Source: Candidatus Zixiibacteriota bacterium (GTDB lineage Bacteria > Zixibacteria > MSB-5A5 > GN15 > FEB-12). Taken from it: a stretch of DNA of 64,000 nucleotides. A model generated the notes under the pieces. That model was not told the DNA's origin. It did no database searches and saw only the letters and a list, made by a program, of their open reading frames with translations. The position numbers were made by a program, and so were the translations under genes. Of the stretch, positions 17,824 through 27,234 are shown piece by piece. The stretch spans positions 1,327,057 to 1,391,056 of the forward strand of contig DAOSXA010000001.1 of the NCBI GenBank assembly GCA_035380245.1. Direction: 5' to 3'. Within the stretch, counting starts at the first letter, position 1, and each line of letters starts with the position of its first letter.

Positions 17824-18120
17824 AATTCCTCCTATGAAAGGACTAGTTGTGGCTTCCAAGAAATAGAGCAAATACTGAGATATCTGTCGACGGCTATCAC
17901 CTCCCTGCGTACGGACCATTCTGCAAGTCCGGAAATAGGTGACCTTCTGTACTTATTAATAGAGGAAGAGCCGGACCGGTTTGATACCCAATAATGGCGC
18001 CGCTGTGTTGTTAGTCGGAACTTGTTGTTTAACAACGAAATGAGAGGCCTCACCCGACCCCTTTGGTGTTTACATGCAACATATATCGCATGGGAACGGT
18101 GTGTGATGTTGAGAAAAGCA
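17824..18120. other. Intergenic leader region of the subtilase gene
   Basis: Nearly 300 bp upstream of the subtilase. It holds a short near-palindrome GTTGTTTAACAAC (18024-18036) and GC-rich patches. I recognise no riboswitch or promoter with confidence. Confidence 0.4.
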
Positions 18121-18154
18121 AAGGGGCGTCGCACTCAGTGTATCAACGCCCCTT
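18121..18154 (-). terminator. Terminator of the minor-pilin cluster
   Basis: Nine-base-pair stem AAGGGGCGT / ACGCCCCTT with a 16-base loop; the minus strand continues with TTTGCTTTTCT. It ends the operon after the gene stopping at 18185. Confidence 0.75.
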
Positions 18155-18184
18155 GGCCAGGTTGAGGAGGTGTAATTTACAACT

Positions 18185-19351
18185 TTACAGCAATTCTATG
18201 AATGCGACTACCTCGTAATCGCCTATACCGCCGATATTGATATCCGCAAGGGTGCGATCGTAATGGAAGTTGGCGCTGTTATGGTTCACAATGTCGTTGG
18301 CTACTATCGAACCGTAGAATTCTCCTGAGTTACGGAGGTCGGCCGAACCATCCGGACTGTAGAACACCGCCCGAATATCACCGCTGTTTTTAAGAACGAA
18401 ATCTCCCTGCGAATAGAAGATCAGATCGCCGGGATCGCCGCCGTCGTTGACCGTTGCAGAATTCTTCATCTCGATGTCACCGGTGACGTAAACAGTTACC
18501 TCCGCACCTGGGGATAGAACCAGGTTGGCCGAGTTAAACAGGGTAATGGTCGAAAAATAATAAACGCCGCTTCCTAATGTCACGGTGCCCTCACTCGAAA
18601 AATCATGAGTCACGGAATCGTAGGTGAAGGAACCGCTGATGCTGTCGAGGTTCATGTTGGCCAGAGCTGAGTCGAAAGCGGCTTGTGGAATAGGAGGGAG
18701 CTCCTGTTCCTCAGCCGTATCCGAGGTATCGCCGGTAACGGTAGCGCCGGGGTGAATGTCAATTCCCCCCAAAGTGGCCGATTGCACATCACCACCGACA
18801 AAACCGCCGTTGGCGACGACCACATCTACGTTCGAGCCAACGTCACCGTCGGCATCCAGTCGTGTCGACCAGTATGTTCCTGAATCCGAATTGTACGAGT
18901 CGATATGCATGCTGTTGCGGATATCAACCAGTTCATCGCCGAACATGGCGTATTTGAACGGATTGTAAATTTTCGGCGCGACCTCGAACTGCAAGTTGGT
19001 CATGGCTCCTTCAACAATGCCGGTTGAGGTAACGACCACCGTATCCGCCAGAGTCGAGTCGGTGGTGGAGTCAGCTACGACGACACTATATACGCCATTA
19101 CCGAACGAAATGTCGCTGTATCCGTCGCGCCAAGTTTTGTCTTCTATCAACTGACTCACGGCTCGATGTCCACCGGCCTCGGCAACATAGAACGCTTCGT
19201 CGTTATGCAGGTTGTTGTACGACAAATCCATATCGGTGGTGGAATTGGTAACTGCCATGACACCGATCAGGGCAATCATACTCATCAACACGAGTGTAAC
19301 CAGGAGCGCACCACCGCGATTGTTAAACCATGGTTTCTTCAGTATTATCAT
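18185..19351 (-). CDS. PilX-like minor pilin assembly protein (copy 2)
   Basis: About 388 residues. The N-terminus has a short basic leader and a GGALLVTLVLMSMIALIGVMA membrane helix, typical of PilX-type pilus assembly proteins. The body contains a repeated 'NSGxxxAVFYSPDGSADLRNSGEFYGSI' theme, split by gaps, that matches DUF7305-like beta-rich domains. It is a clear paralogue of the gene immediately upstream (19439-20596), with the same layout throughout. I choose ATG 19351 because the longer reading frame puts 16 extra residues before the leader. It is the last gene of the cluster and is followed by a terminator. Expected location is the pilus tip or pseudopilus at the cell surface. Confidence 0.82.
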   Translation of the reverse strand: MIILKKPWFNNRGGALLVTLVLMSMIALIGVMAVTNSTTDMDLSYNNLHNDEAFYVAEAGGHRAVSQLIEDKTWRDGYSDISFGNGVYSVVVADSTTDSTLADTVVVTSTGIVEGAMTNLQFEVAPKIYNPFKYAMFGDELVDIRNSMHIDSYNSDSGTYWSTRLDADGDVGSNVDVVVANGGFVGGDVQSATLGGIDIHPGATVTGDTSDTAEEQELPPIPQAAFDSALANMNLDSISGSFTYDSVTHDFSSEGTVTLGSGVYYFSTITLFNSANLVLSPGAEVTVYVTGDIEMKNSATVNDGGDPGDLIFYSQGDFVLKNSGDIRAVFYSPDGSADLRNSGEFYGSIVANDIVNHNSANFHYDRTLADINIGGIGDYEVVAFIELL

Positions 19352-19438
19352 ATCCGTATTCCGTTCGTTATGTGCGTTTGCGAGTTTCGGACGAATCACC
19401 TGTAGTTTTTCAGTCGGTTATCAGTCTCTCATCAAGGC

Positions 19439-20596
19439 TCAAAGTTCCACGAACGAGCAGGCTGCCAGATTGCCGCTGCCGCCCATCGCTATGCTGCTCA
19501 GGTCGCGGTCATAATGGAATTTCGAACTGTTATGGCAGACGATGTTATTAGCTATGATCGATCCGAAAAACTCACCGGAGTTTCTCAGATCGGCGTCACC
19601 GTCGGGATTGTAAAACACGGCGTTTATGTCGCCGCTGTTCTTCAGGACGAAATCACCCTGGGAATAAATCATCAAATCAGAAGGATCACCGCCCGAATTC
19701 ACCGAAGCCGAGTTTTTCAATTCGATGTCACCGGTCACATATATTGTCACGTTGGCGCCGGAAGCTATTGTCAGCGTGGCGGAGTTCTTGAGAATAATAC
19801 TCGAGAAGTAGTAAATGCCGCTGCCCAAGACGACGTTGCCGGTGCTCTGGAAAGCATAGGTAGCCGAATCGTAAGTATAGGTGCCGCTAATTGAGTCGTT
19901 GGCTGCCGAGACGGCCAGGGCGGCATCGAACTCCGCCTGGGGAATGGTCGGCAACAACTGCTCAGGAGCGTTGTCCGAAATGTCACCGGTTACCGTTGCT
20001 CCGGGATTTACACTCAGACCGCCTATGTTCGAAGTCTGCACGTCGCCGCCGACAAAGGCTCCGTTTTTCACGATAATGTTGCCGTTGGATCCGATGTCAC
20101 CGTCGGTGTTGAGACGCGTGAGCCAATAAGAACCGGAATCGGAGTTATAGGAGTCCGAATTCATGCTGTTGCGAATATCCACGACATCGTCGCCGAACAT
20201 GGCATAACGGAAAGGATATATGACATCCGGCACCATTTCATATTGAACGGTCGCCGATGCTTCATCCGCCTCACCGGTAGCGGTGACCACTACCGTATCG
20301 GCCAGGGTGGAGTCGGTCGTCGAATCCGACACAACCACACTATATATTCCACTGCCGAAGGCGACATCGGCATAGCCGTCGCGCCAGGTCTTATCAGTCA
20401 TAAGTTCAGCGATAGCCCGCTTAGCTCCGGCCTCGGCAAGATAAAAGGCTTCGTCGCTATCGGCCTGATTGAAAGAGAGGTCAAGGTCGGTGTTGGAATT
20501 CTGGGCAGCCATAAGACCTACCAGAGCCAGCATTCCAACCAGGACCAGCGATATCAACAGAGCGCTGCCGCGATTATTTCTCAGTACCTTATTCAT
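19439..20596 (-). CDS. PilX-like minor pilin assembly protein (copy 1)
   Basis: A 385-residue protein starting MNKVLRNNRGSALLISLVL, a PilX-type leader and helix. The segment ending DEAFYLAEAGAKRAIAEL is the classic PilX N-terminal signature. The remainder is beta-rich and near-identical in layout to copy 2, including the TWRDGY motif, a DSTTDSTLADTVVVT stretch and a C-terminal Asn/Ser-rich solenoid-like part. It follows the PilW-like gene by 17 bp, so the genes are co-transcribed. Confidence 0.84.
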   Translation of the reverse strand: MNKVLRNNRGSALLISLVLVGMLALVGLMAAQNSNTDLDLSFNQADSDEAFYLAEAGAKRAIAELMTDKTWRDGYADVAFGSGIYSVVVSDSTTDSTLADTVVVTATGEADEASATVQYEMVPDVIYPFRYAMFGDDVVDIRNSMNSDSYNSDSGSYWLTRLNTDGDIGSNGNIIVKNGAFVGGDVQTSNIGGLSVNPGATVTGDISDNAPEQLLPTIPQAEFDAALAVSAANDSISGTYTYDSATYAFQSTGNVVLGSGIYYFSSIILKNSATLTIASGANVTIYVTGDIELKNSASVNSGGDPSDLMIYSQGDFVLKNSGDINAVFYNPDGDADLRNSGEFFGSIIANNIVCHNSSKFHYDRDLSSIAMGGSGNLAACSFVEL

Positions 20597-20613
20597 ATAC
20601 TCTCCCCATCCTG

Positions 20614-21186
20614 TCAGAGGTTAAGGTTCCTCATAATGACCCTCTCGGTAAATGTATAGGTTCGCACCCCGCTGTTACGGACGAAACTTTCATCGGCCTT
20701 CGAAGTCTGTACCACGAGTGTTATTTCAAGGGAGTTGGAGGTTGGGGCATTATAACTGATAGAGCGAACCAGATCCGAGTAGGGAATGGCGGCGTCGCTG
20801 TTTACTTTGCGCATCAGGCGTTTCGGTCTGTTGGATTCAGTCAATCCGTTCACGGTCATCATATCGGCGTCGGCATAGTCCTCCAGGAAGAACAAAACCG
20901 TGTCTACCGGTTGTGTCTGGTTGAAGTATATCGCAAGGCTGTCGCCGGAAATCTCATACGGCGTATGACCGCCGACTTTATAACCGGCCATACGAGCCGT
21001 TCTTGCTATTTCCTGAAGTACGTTACGCGAGTTTTGCTGCAGATCGGATATCTCCTCCTGCGTCAAAGCTGAATTGTGCATACTGGCGTAGAATTTATAC
21101 CCCGCAAGCGCAATCACACTGGTCATGGCCAGAGAGATCAGCAGTTCCAGGATCGTGTAGCCTTTACTGTTAAATCGCTTTCTCAT
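20614..21186 (-). CDS. PilW-like prepilin
   Basis: 190 residues with a type III prepilin leader, KG^YTILELLISLAMTSVIAL, including the Glu at position +5 needed for methylation and assembly. After the helix, the region LQQNSRNVLQEIARTARMAGYK is characteristic of PilW/PulJ-type minor pilins. The Gly before the cleavage site and short basic leader (MRKRFNSKG) indicate processing by PilD peptidase, which is not in the window. It lies 23 bp downstream of the PilV-like gene. Confidence 0.88.
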   Translation of the reverse strand: MRKRFNSKGYTILELLISLAMTSVIALAGYKFYASMHNSALTQEEISDLQQNSRNVLQEIARTARMAGYKVGGHTPYEISGDSLAIYFNQTQPVDTVLFFLEDYADADMMTVNGLTESNRPKRLMRKVNSDAAIPYSDLVRSISYNAPTSNSLEITLVVQTSKADESFVRNSGVRTYTFTERVIMRNLNL

Positions 21187-21209
21187 ATTATTGACCCTTC
21201 ATTACTAAT

Positions 21210-21602
21210 CTAGTCCAGCAGGAATGTGCTGTATTCGCGTGTACGGGCAAGATCGTGATAGTCGGTCCAGGAAACCTCAACAGCGATCCGATAGAGACCG
21301 GCCGGTATGAGGGAGTCCACCGAATTGTCGGCAACGATCGTATGGCGTGAGAATCCGTCGCGAACGTCTTCTTCGTAAAGATCCAACGGTATCCCGGAGA
21401 TCGAATCCATTCCTTCATATAGCTCGATCTGCTGCTTGATCAGGTTGGAGGCGATGTTGTTGTCCCGCGATATAACGTTGCCGTCAACGGCCGTTATCAT
21501 CAGCGGCGCCAACCCAAGCATTCCCAGGCTGAATACTATCAAGGCCATCAGAACCTCGAGAAGACTTATTCCTTTGTCGTTCAGTATCCGAAATCTTTTC
21601 AT
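21210..21602 (-). CDS. PilV-like prepilin
   Basis: About 130 residues. The leader KG^ISLLEVLMALIVFSLGMLGLAPL is typical of PilV/PulI minor pilins, which help initiate pilus assembly. Start ATG 21602 is chosen because GGGAGA lies nine bases upstream and the leader is then short; the longer frame adds 17 residues with no leader logic. It is the first pilin gene of the cluster; PilV, PilW and PilX-like genes follow in the usual order, without FimU or PilY1. Confidence 0.87.
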   Translation of the reverse strand: MKRFRILNDKGISLLEVLMALIVFSLGMLGLAPLMITAVDGNVISRDNNIASNLIKQQIELYEGMDSISGIPLDLYEEDVRDGFSRHTIVADNSVDSLIPAGLYRIAVEVSWTDYHDLARTREYSTFLLD

Positions 21603-21835
21603 TGCTTCTATCTCCCTTAGCTTCTGACCGCTATTGAGCAAGCCTTTTGCCATTCTTCAACGATGTCTATCTGTCGCTGTAAGGCTCTGTAAGAGTGACA
21701 ATTGCCAAAATCGAAATCCATACTTAACATGGTCGTTTTGGTATAATTATTGGGAAAGGACCATACTCTCACGGATAGACACAACGGTGGCGGATGGTAT
21801 CAGAAAGCTATGGCTGATACGGGAATAACTGGAAA

Positions 21836-23896
21836 TTATCGACCTGATCGGCCAAGTGAATCGAGCAACTGAAGAGCTGCCCGGCGAAGATTATCTCCGT
21901 CTGGAGTCATTTTGATATACCGGTCAAGGTAAACTCCGGCGGAGTCGAGTTGGCCGTTTTCAACGAACAGCCGGCCCAGATTGTAGCAGGCTTTTCCGTA
22001 ATCGGGATCGACAACAAGCGCTTGCCGATAAACTGCCTCAGCGGAATCTCGCTGATCCATTAAATGGTAACATAATCCAAGGGCAAACCATACACCGGCG
22101 TTGTTCTGGTCCAGAGTCGTTGCTTGTCGGTATACCGTTCCGGCTGAATCGACGTATCCGGCCTGAAGAAGCGTAAATGCCAGTTCGTTAACCGCCTCAA
22201 AAAAGCCGGGTGAAGCGGCCACGGCCTCGGACAGGCAGGGGAGGGCCTCATCGAAACGCCCCAATCCCTTGAGAGCAAGTCCGTAATTATAACGAAGAAT
22301 CCAGTCGTCCGGCTGTGCCCGAACCGCGCGTTCATGCAGCACCAGGGCTTGTTCATAGTCACCGCGTTCCTGCAGCAGCAGGCCTAGATCGTTATTGGCG
22401 TGGGGAAGGGACGGGTCCGATTGCAATGCCAGTCGGTAGTATCTTTCGGCCTGGTCGTTATTCCCCTGATGGCGATAGATAGCGGCAAACATCTGATGTC
22501 CCTGAGCTTCTGATCCGGAGGCATATCCATAAGGGTCCCATCGCCCCAGTATAAGAAAGACCAGCAACACCAGCCCCGCAGTCCAGATACGTTTCCGGGG
22601 CAGCTTTGTGAATCCGGACAGCAGTTGATCTATTCCGGTTGCGGTGAAAACCGCCAGAACCGGGACCAGCGGCAAACGATACCGGGCTGTCACGAAAAAA
22701 AGCAACAGCGTCGGCAAGGCTGCGACAAGAAACCAGGCCAGTAATAGAAATCCGGTTTCCCAACGGCGGATCAAACAAATCCCGGCCAGGCCGAACGGCA
22801 GCAGCAGACCGAACGGAAAAAACACCGGCCGGCGCCAGATTAGCACGTTTAGCGGCGGTATCCTTCGCGCCAGATAATAGATATCGAAATTGTTGGCCAG
22901 TTCATATCCACCTAGTGTCAGAACCAGTTTGCGTATCACTAGTCGCGTGAAAACACCTGGGTGATTTATCATCTCGTGTATTGCCCGATTCCGCCAATAA
23001 TTAGATTCCTCAGCAGCGCTGAGCGGTCGACCGGCGTCAGTTTCAGCCATGGCTCGGGTATCGGACATGCTTGCGTTGTCCCACCAATCCAATCCGGTGC
23101 CGGGGATCGTGGTCGAGACGCCGTCAGCCTTGAGGTTATTGCCAATGTACAGATTGATCCCGGAATACGAACCGATCAACACGAACTCCCCGGACTGGCT
23201 CCAGTTTCTGATCGTTACCGGTACGATTGCCACTATCAATCCGACCAACAAAAGCAGACCCTTACGGAGGTTTCGCTTTTCCTGACTATAAAGGTACACA
23301 ATCACCGCTGCCCCGAGAGCGAAAACCAGCACCGTTGGCCGGACGACAGCCGATAATCCCAGAACCAATCCTGCCGCGCTATAAAGCCAGGCTCGTTGAT
23401 ACCGGAGCGCTAAAATGATAATGTAGATCGCGGCTGTGTTAAGGAAAATTGCCAATGTGGGCGCCAGCAACTGGCCGTCGTAAAGGATCAACGGTCCGTA
23501 GGCAGCTATAATGAAACCCGCGATAAGGGCGGCCCTTCGACCGGCCAGGCGGGCAGTTATGAGCCAGGTCCCGACGGCCGTCAAGCTTCCCATCAGGATT
23601 TGTATAATCCTGATCGGCCAGGAGCCGTCACCAAACAGGCCGAACACCAATTTCAGGAATAAAGGATAGAGAGGAGCTTTGAAAAACGATCCCGATGGAA
23701 ATCCCGACCCGGGTATACCCACGGTTGCCAATCGGTGAAAATATGCCATGTCCATAATATCCGTATCAAACAGGGGGGTATTTGAAAACTGGAGCAGGAA
23801 CCAGATCCGGAACACCATAGCTGTAATGAATACTATGGTTGGCCCGACCCAGCCGGGGAGGCGATCCAGCATAGCGTGTCTATTTACGGGTTTCAT
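21836..23896 (-). CDS. GT39-like membrane glycosyltransferase with C-terminal TPR repeats
   Basis: 686 residues. The first 450 contain about ten to twelve hydrophobic helices and, after the first, an acidic motif FDTDIMD, the expected place for the catalytic Asp of GT-C (PMT/ArnT-like) enzymes that transfer sugars from polyprenyl-phosphate carriers. Residues about 455-680 hold six TPR units (e.g. YRLALQSDPSLPHANNDLG). Such fusions occur in several FCB bacteria and the acceptor is unknown. It lies just upstream of the minor-pilin genes on the same strand, so glycosylation of surface or pilus protein is possible but unproven. No clear ribosome site precedes the ATG. Confidence 0.83.
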   Translation of the reverse strand: MKPVNRHAMLDRLPGWVGPTIVFITAMVFRIWFLLQFSNTPLFDTDIMDMAYFHRLATVGIPGSGFPSGSFFKAPLYPLFLKLVFGLFGDGSWPIRIIQILMGSLTAVGTWLITARLAGRRAALIAGFIIAAYGPLILYDGQLLAPTLAIFLNTAAIYIIILALRYQRAWLYSAAGLVLGLSAVVRPTVLVFALGAAVIVYLYSQEKRNLRKGLLLLVGLIVAIVPVTIRNWSQSGEFVLIGSYSGINLYIGNNLKADGVSTTIPGTGLDWWDNASMSDTRAMAETDAGRPLSAAEESNYWRNRAIHEMINHPGVFTRLVIRKLVLTLGGYELANNFDIYYLARRIPPLNVLIWRRPVFFPFGLLLPFGLAGICLIRRWETGFLLLAWFLVAALPTLLLFFVTARYRLPLVPVLAVFTATGIDQLLSGFTKLPRKRIWTAGLVLLVFLILGRWDPYGYASGSEAQGHQMFAAIYRHQGNNDQAERYYRLALQSDPSLPHANNDLGLLLQERGDYEQALVLHERAVRAQPDDWILRYNYGLALKGLGRFDEALPCLSEAVAASPGFFEAVNELAFTLLQAGYVDSAGTVYRQATTLDQNNAGVWFALGLCYHLMDQRDSAEAVYRQALVVDPDYGKACYNLGRLFVENGQLDSAGVYLDRYIKMTPDGDNLRRAALQLLDSLGRSGR

Positions 23897-24076
23897 GGCA
23901 ATATCGGTCGTTCATATAGGGTGTCATGTATATCGAAAGATATGCAAGGCGCGGGCAGGGATCAACTGCTACATTGATGTTGCAACCGGGGTGGCAGAGG
24001 GAATCCTGGTCTTGGATGATACGTTGTACTAGATTGCGGCAAAACACTTTCTGAATAAATCCCCTGCGTTTTGCTA

Positions 24077-24105
24077 TTGACATAAACACGAGCATCCGAT
24101 AAATT
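24077..24105 (+). promoter_or_regulatory. Promoter of the RRM protein gene
   Basis: TTGACA (24077-24082), 17-base spacer, TAAATT (24100-24105). Transcription would start near 24112, leaving a leader of almost 180 bases before ATG 24290. The stretch 23897-24076 upstream shows nothing recognisable. Confidence 0.65.
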
Positions 24106-24289
24106 CAAGTGTGACACATTTGGTTTCCGTTATGTGCTTTTCGAGGTTTGTTGTATTCCCACTCTAATCTTTGTAAAGCCAGGTTCTGGGACCGTTGCGC
24201 AATTGGGCGCTTGAATTGCGTTTATCCCTCAGTGCAGCCATCCACCTAGGAAGGCTTAGCTGAAGAGATGAACAATTTTGGAGTGTAGA

Positions 24290-24580
24290 ATGAACATCTA
24301 CATCGGCAATCTGTCGTACAACACGACGGAAGAGAGACTGCGTGAGGCTTTTGAGAGTTACGGCCAGGTCTCAAGCGTAAAGATTATCACTGACCGCGAG
24401 ACCGGTCGGCCGCGTGGCTTCGGGTTTGTCGAGATGGACAACCAGGACGAAGGCATGGCGGCTATCTCCGGCCTGAATGGCCAGGAACTCGATGGTCGTG
24501 CTCTGAACGTTAACGAAGCTCGTCAGCGCGAAAGTCGCGGTGGCGGTCGTGGAGGTGGCGGATACCGCGGTCGTAATTAA
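24290..24580 (+). CDS. RRM-domain RNA-binding protein, glycine-rich tail
   Basis: A 96-residue protein of the bacterial Rbp/cold-inducible RRM group. RNP2 is IYIGNL (from residue 3) and RNP1 is RGFGFVEM, separated as in a single RRM; the tail is an RGG-type stretch (RGGGRGGGGYRGRN). By family knowledge it binds single-stranded RNA and often helps adaptation to cold. ATG 24290 is chosen because GGAG lies six bases upstream; an in-frame TTG at 24278 overlaps that site. The long leader of this transcript fits a post-transcriptionally regulated gene. Confidence 0.93.
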   Translation: MNIYIGNLSYNTTEERLREAFESYGQVSSVKIITDRETGRPRGFGFVEMDNQDEGMAAISGLNGQELDGRALNVNEARQRESRGGGRGGGGYRGRN

Positions 24581-24637
24581 CAACTGACTACTATACAGCC
24601 AGACGGGGTTTTACCCTGTCGACCATCGATAATAGAA

Positions 24638-24665
24638 AAGAGACCGGTTTTCAGACCGGTCTCTT
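24638..24665. terminator. Bidirectional terminator
   Basis: Stem AAGAGACCGGT / ACCGGTCTCTT with a short loop and T-rich sequence on the plus side, A-rich on the other. It serves the RRM gene (plus) and the convergent subtilase (minus). Confidence 0.85.
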
Positions 24666-24708
24666 CTTTTAACCCGAACGGGAGCTCTGTTTATTCGCCT
24701 GATGCGAA

Positions 24709-25890
24709 TCAGTTGTCTCCCAGGGTGCTGCCCAGAGTCGCATTCTCGGCATCGACCAGTCCGCTTCCCTGCTGGTAGGCGGTAAGACCAATATCCTCCG
24801 CCGTTGAGGTCAGGAGGTTGCGAATCTGGACATTAGTATAACCGGGGTGTGCCGACCAGGCCAGAGCCGCCGCTCCGACCACCATCGGACAAGCCATGGA
24901 GGTCCCACTCATGGTTGTATACCCACCCCGCTTATAGGTCGAATAGATGTTATAGCCGGGAGCGATCAACTCGATCTCCGGGCCATAATTCGAGAAATAA
25001 GCTATGCCGTCAGTGGAGGTTGAAGCGGCTATGGCCATGACACAATCGTAATTGGCCGGAGCCGCTACGGCACCGCCGTCGTTGCCGGCCGCGGCAATGC
25101 ACAGAATACCTTCGTTGTAGGCTTCGATCAGAGCGGTTTCTTCGGAGGTAGAACCGCCGCCCGAGAAACTCATATTAATGACATTGATATCGTTGTTGGG
25201 ATCGGCGTCGTAATGCGTTGCAATGACCCAGTCGATTCCCTCGATGATGTCCAGCGTGGAGAGACGACGGCCACCCACCTGAACGGCGTAGATATTGACG
25301 TTCGGAGCTATGCCGACGACGCCTATGTCATTGTTGTCGGCCGAGATGATGCCGGCACAATGAGTGCCGTGACCGACTTTATCTTCCCAGTCATTGACGT
25401 TGTCGTTGATGGCTGAATAACCGCCGGCCCAGGTAAGGTCGGGGTGATCCATATCACCACCGGAATCCAATACGCCGACATTGATACCGGAGCCGTTATA
25501 AACCGTGTTCGTCCAGACATATTCCGCATCGGTGCGATCAACACCCCAGTCGAGAGTCTGCGTCACATAGTCGCGCATCATTTCTTCCTCGACATACAGG
25601 ACATTGGGATTGTTGCTTAAGGCCGTTCGAGACGAAGACGGGATAGACACATAAACGATCGGGACATGTTTGAATTCCTGTTTAATCTCGCCGCCCATTG
25701 CCTTGAGAGCGGCATCGGGACGATGACCCTTTTCGAAAACTACCAGCAGGTTAACTCTCTCAGCCCCGTTAAAGGCTGCTTGTGAAGCGTCATTGTTCAC
25801 GACATCGGAACCGGTCGGAGATTCGGAGCAGCCCCATACCATAATCAGGGTAAGCGCCATAGCCGCAAAAGCCAGCAGATGCTTCTTCAT
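24709..25890 (-). CDS. Subtilisin-family serine protease, probable lipoprotein
   Basis: 393 residues. A signal peptide ends in VWGC, giving lipidated Cys21 (Trp at -2 is atypical). Residues about 45-105 look like an inhibitor I9 propeptide. The S8 triad is Asp142 (VLDSGGDMDHPDL), His174 (GHGTHCAG) and Ser331 (SGTSMACP), with AAGND for the oxyanion hole. The usual His after SMACP is Met. There is no sorting domain, so it should stay anchored at the membrane or outer membrane, unlike the 14419-17823 subtilase. It may mature exported proteins or digest peptides near the cell surface. Confidence 0.92.
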   Translation of the reverse strand: MKKHLLAFAAMALTLIMVWGCSESPTGSDVVNNDASQAAFNGAERVNLLVVFEKGHRPDAALKAMGGEIKQEFKHVPIVYVSIPSSSRTALSNNPNVLYVEEEMMRDYVTQTLDWGVDRTDAEYVWTNTVYNGSGINVGVLDSGGDMDHPDLTWAGGYSAINDNVNDWEDKVGHGTHCAGIISADNNDIGVVGIAPNVNIYAVQVGGRRLSTLDIIEGIDWVIATHYDADPNNDINVINMSFSGGGSTSEETALIEAYNEGILCIAAAGNDGGAVAAPANYDCVMAIAASTSTDGIAYFSNYGPEIELIAPGYNIYSTYKRGGYTTMSGTSMACPMVVGAAALAWSAHPGYTNVQIRNLLTSTAEDIGLTAYQQGSGLVDAENATLGSTLGDN

Positions 25891-26382
25891 GTAAACTCCG
25901 TTGCATTGATGCCGGTCGGAAAATGGTAGAGAGGAGCCGGTCAGACCCGCTTACTTGTGAGTAAAGTGAGTCACGCCGTCAGTCCCGACGGTAAATTGGC
26001 TGCGACACCACATTTTCCAATCAGCAACACTGTTTATCAGGTTGCTCGGGTCGCACGCCGCCGGGCATACAAGGGGGATTAAAAGCCCTGTATTTACCAT
26101 GCGTCTGCGGCGGTGCGCCGTACATTCAGGTCATCTCCTAAACCTGTACAGCGGCAGACGTCTGTTTGTCTCATCTGCGTTGTAAGCGCTCTTATGGACT
26201 AAGAGAATCCACGCCGTAGGGAAAATACAACAAGGCTTGAAATCATGGCTGGATATTATTGCGCGAATGCGAAGTATCCATCGCATTGCTTTATCGACAA
26301 TGAGATAGAAGCAACCTTGACATAAATATCGGAACTCAGGCAAAATGCCGGCGTCGTTGCGTGAGCTGTCGTCGCTTCAGAG
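25891..26382 (-). other. Long intergenic region with a folded segment upstream of the lipoprotein subtilase
   Basis: Almost 500 bp without a gene. Within 26102-26160, arms CGTCTGC and GCAGACG enclose an inner CAGGT / ACCTG hairpin and a GGTGCGCC palindrome; read on the minus strand this would be in the subtilase leader. I recognise no known riboswitch class and see no clear promoter. Confidence 0.35.
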
Positions 26383-27234
26383 TCAGAAGCGTTTTTTATA
26401 GAAATGGCAGTACGGCATTCTGCCCGTGCGCCGATAGTAGTCCTGATGATACGCCTCAGCCGGATAGAATGCTGAAGCCTCAACTATCTCCGTGGCGATT
26501 TCGCATCCCTTGTCCCGAAGAAGGCCGACCAGTTTCTGCAGCGTATCTTTTTGTTCAGCCGATGTGTAAAACGCTGCCGAACGATACTGGTTACCGATAT
26601 CGGGTCCCTGACGATCACGCTGGGTGGGATCGTGAATCTCGAAAAAGAATCGGGCCAGGGTTTCGTAGTCGGTAACGGCCGGATCGTATTTGACCTCGAC
26701 CGCTTCGGCATGTCCGGTACGTCCGGTGCAGACCTGTTCATAGGAAGGGTTTTCCAGACTCCCGCCCATATAACCCGAGCGCACCGAGAGAACGCCTTTC
26801 ATGTCTTCAAACAGATATTCCACTCCCCAGAAACATCCCCCCGCAAAATAGGCCACACTTGTATCGACCTCGGGAGTCGCCGGGATAAAATCGAGAGAGA
26901 TGGAATTGACGCAATGCCGCGTATTCCTGACGGTGAATCCTTCTCCTTCGAACACATGCCCAAGATGTGCTCCGCACGCGGCGCAGGTTATTTCCGTACG
27001 GAAGCCGTCGGCGTCGACGGTGCGCTTGACGGCTCCCTCAATCGCGTCGTCGAAGCTCGGCCAGCCGCAGCCGGCCTCGAATTTATCATCCGACCGATAC
27101 AGCAGTGCGCCGCATTGTCGACAAGCGTACGTGCCGACTCCGTGGAAATCGTAGTACTTACCACTGAAAGGAGTCTCCGTCCCTTTGTCGATAATGATTC
27201 GCTTTTCTTCCTGAGTAAGTTCTCGGTACGACAT
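26383..27234 (-). CDS. msrBA: Bifunctional peptide methionine sulfoxide reductase MsrB-MsrA
   Basis: A 283-residue fusion that repairs both R- and S-methionine sulfoxide. The MsrB half has zinc cysteines 38, 41, 84 and 87 (CRQC, CAAC) and catalytic Cys108 in RHCVNS. The MsrA half starts near residue 127 with the GGCFWGVE motif (catalytic Cys134). The order B-A is the reverse of the Neisseria PilB fusion. ATG 27234 is chosen since AAGGA lies seven bases upstream; an in-frame start 31 codons earlier adds a sequence with no conserved features. No signal peptide is present after that choice, so the enzyme is probably cytoplasmic. Confidence 0.95.
   Translation of the reverse strand: MSYRELTQEEKRIIIDKGTETPFSGKYYDFHGVGTYACRQCGALLYRSDDKFEAGCGWPSFDDAIEGAVKRTVDADGFRTEITCAACGAHLGHVFEGEGFTVRNTRHCVNSISLDFIPATPEVDTSVAYFAGGCFWGVEYLFEDMKGVLSVRSGYMGGSLENPSYEQVCTGRTGHAEAVEVKYDPAVTDYETLARFFFEIHDPTQRDRQGPDIGNQYRSAAFYTSAEQKDTLQKLVGLLRDKGCEIATEIVEASAFYPAEAYHQDYYRRTGRMPYCHFYKKRF

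Noticed and set aside
17824..18120. Cyclic-di-GMP riboswitch upstream of the PKD subtilase
   Set aside because: The leader has GC-rich patches but lacks the conserved GEMM core, so no riboswitch can be named.
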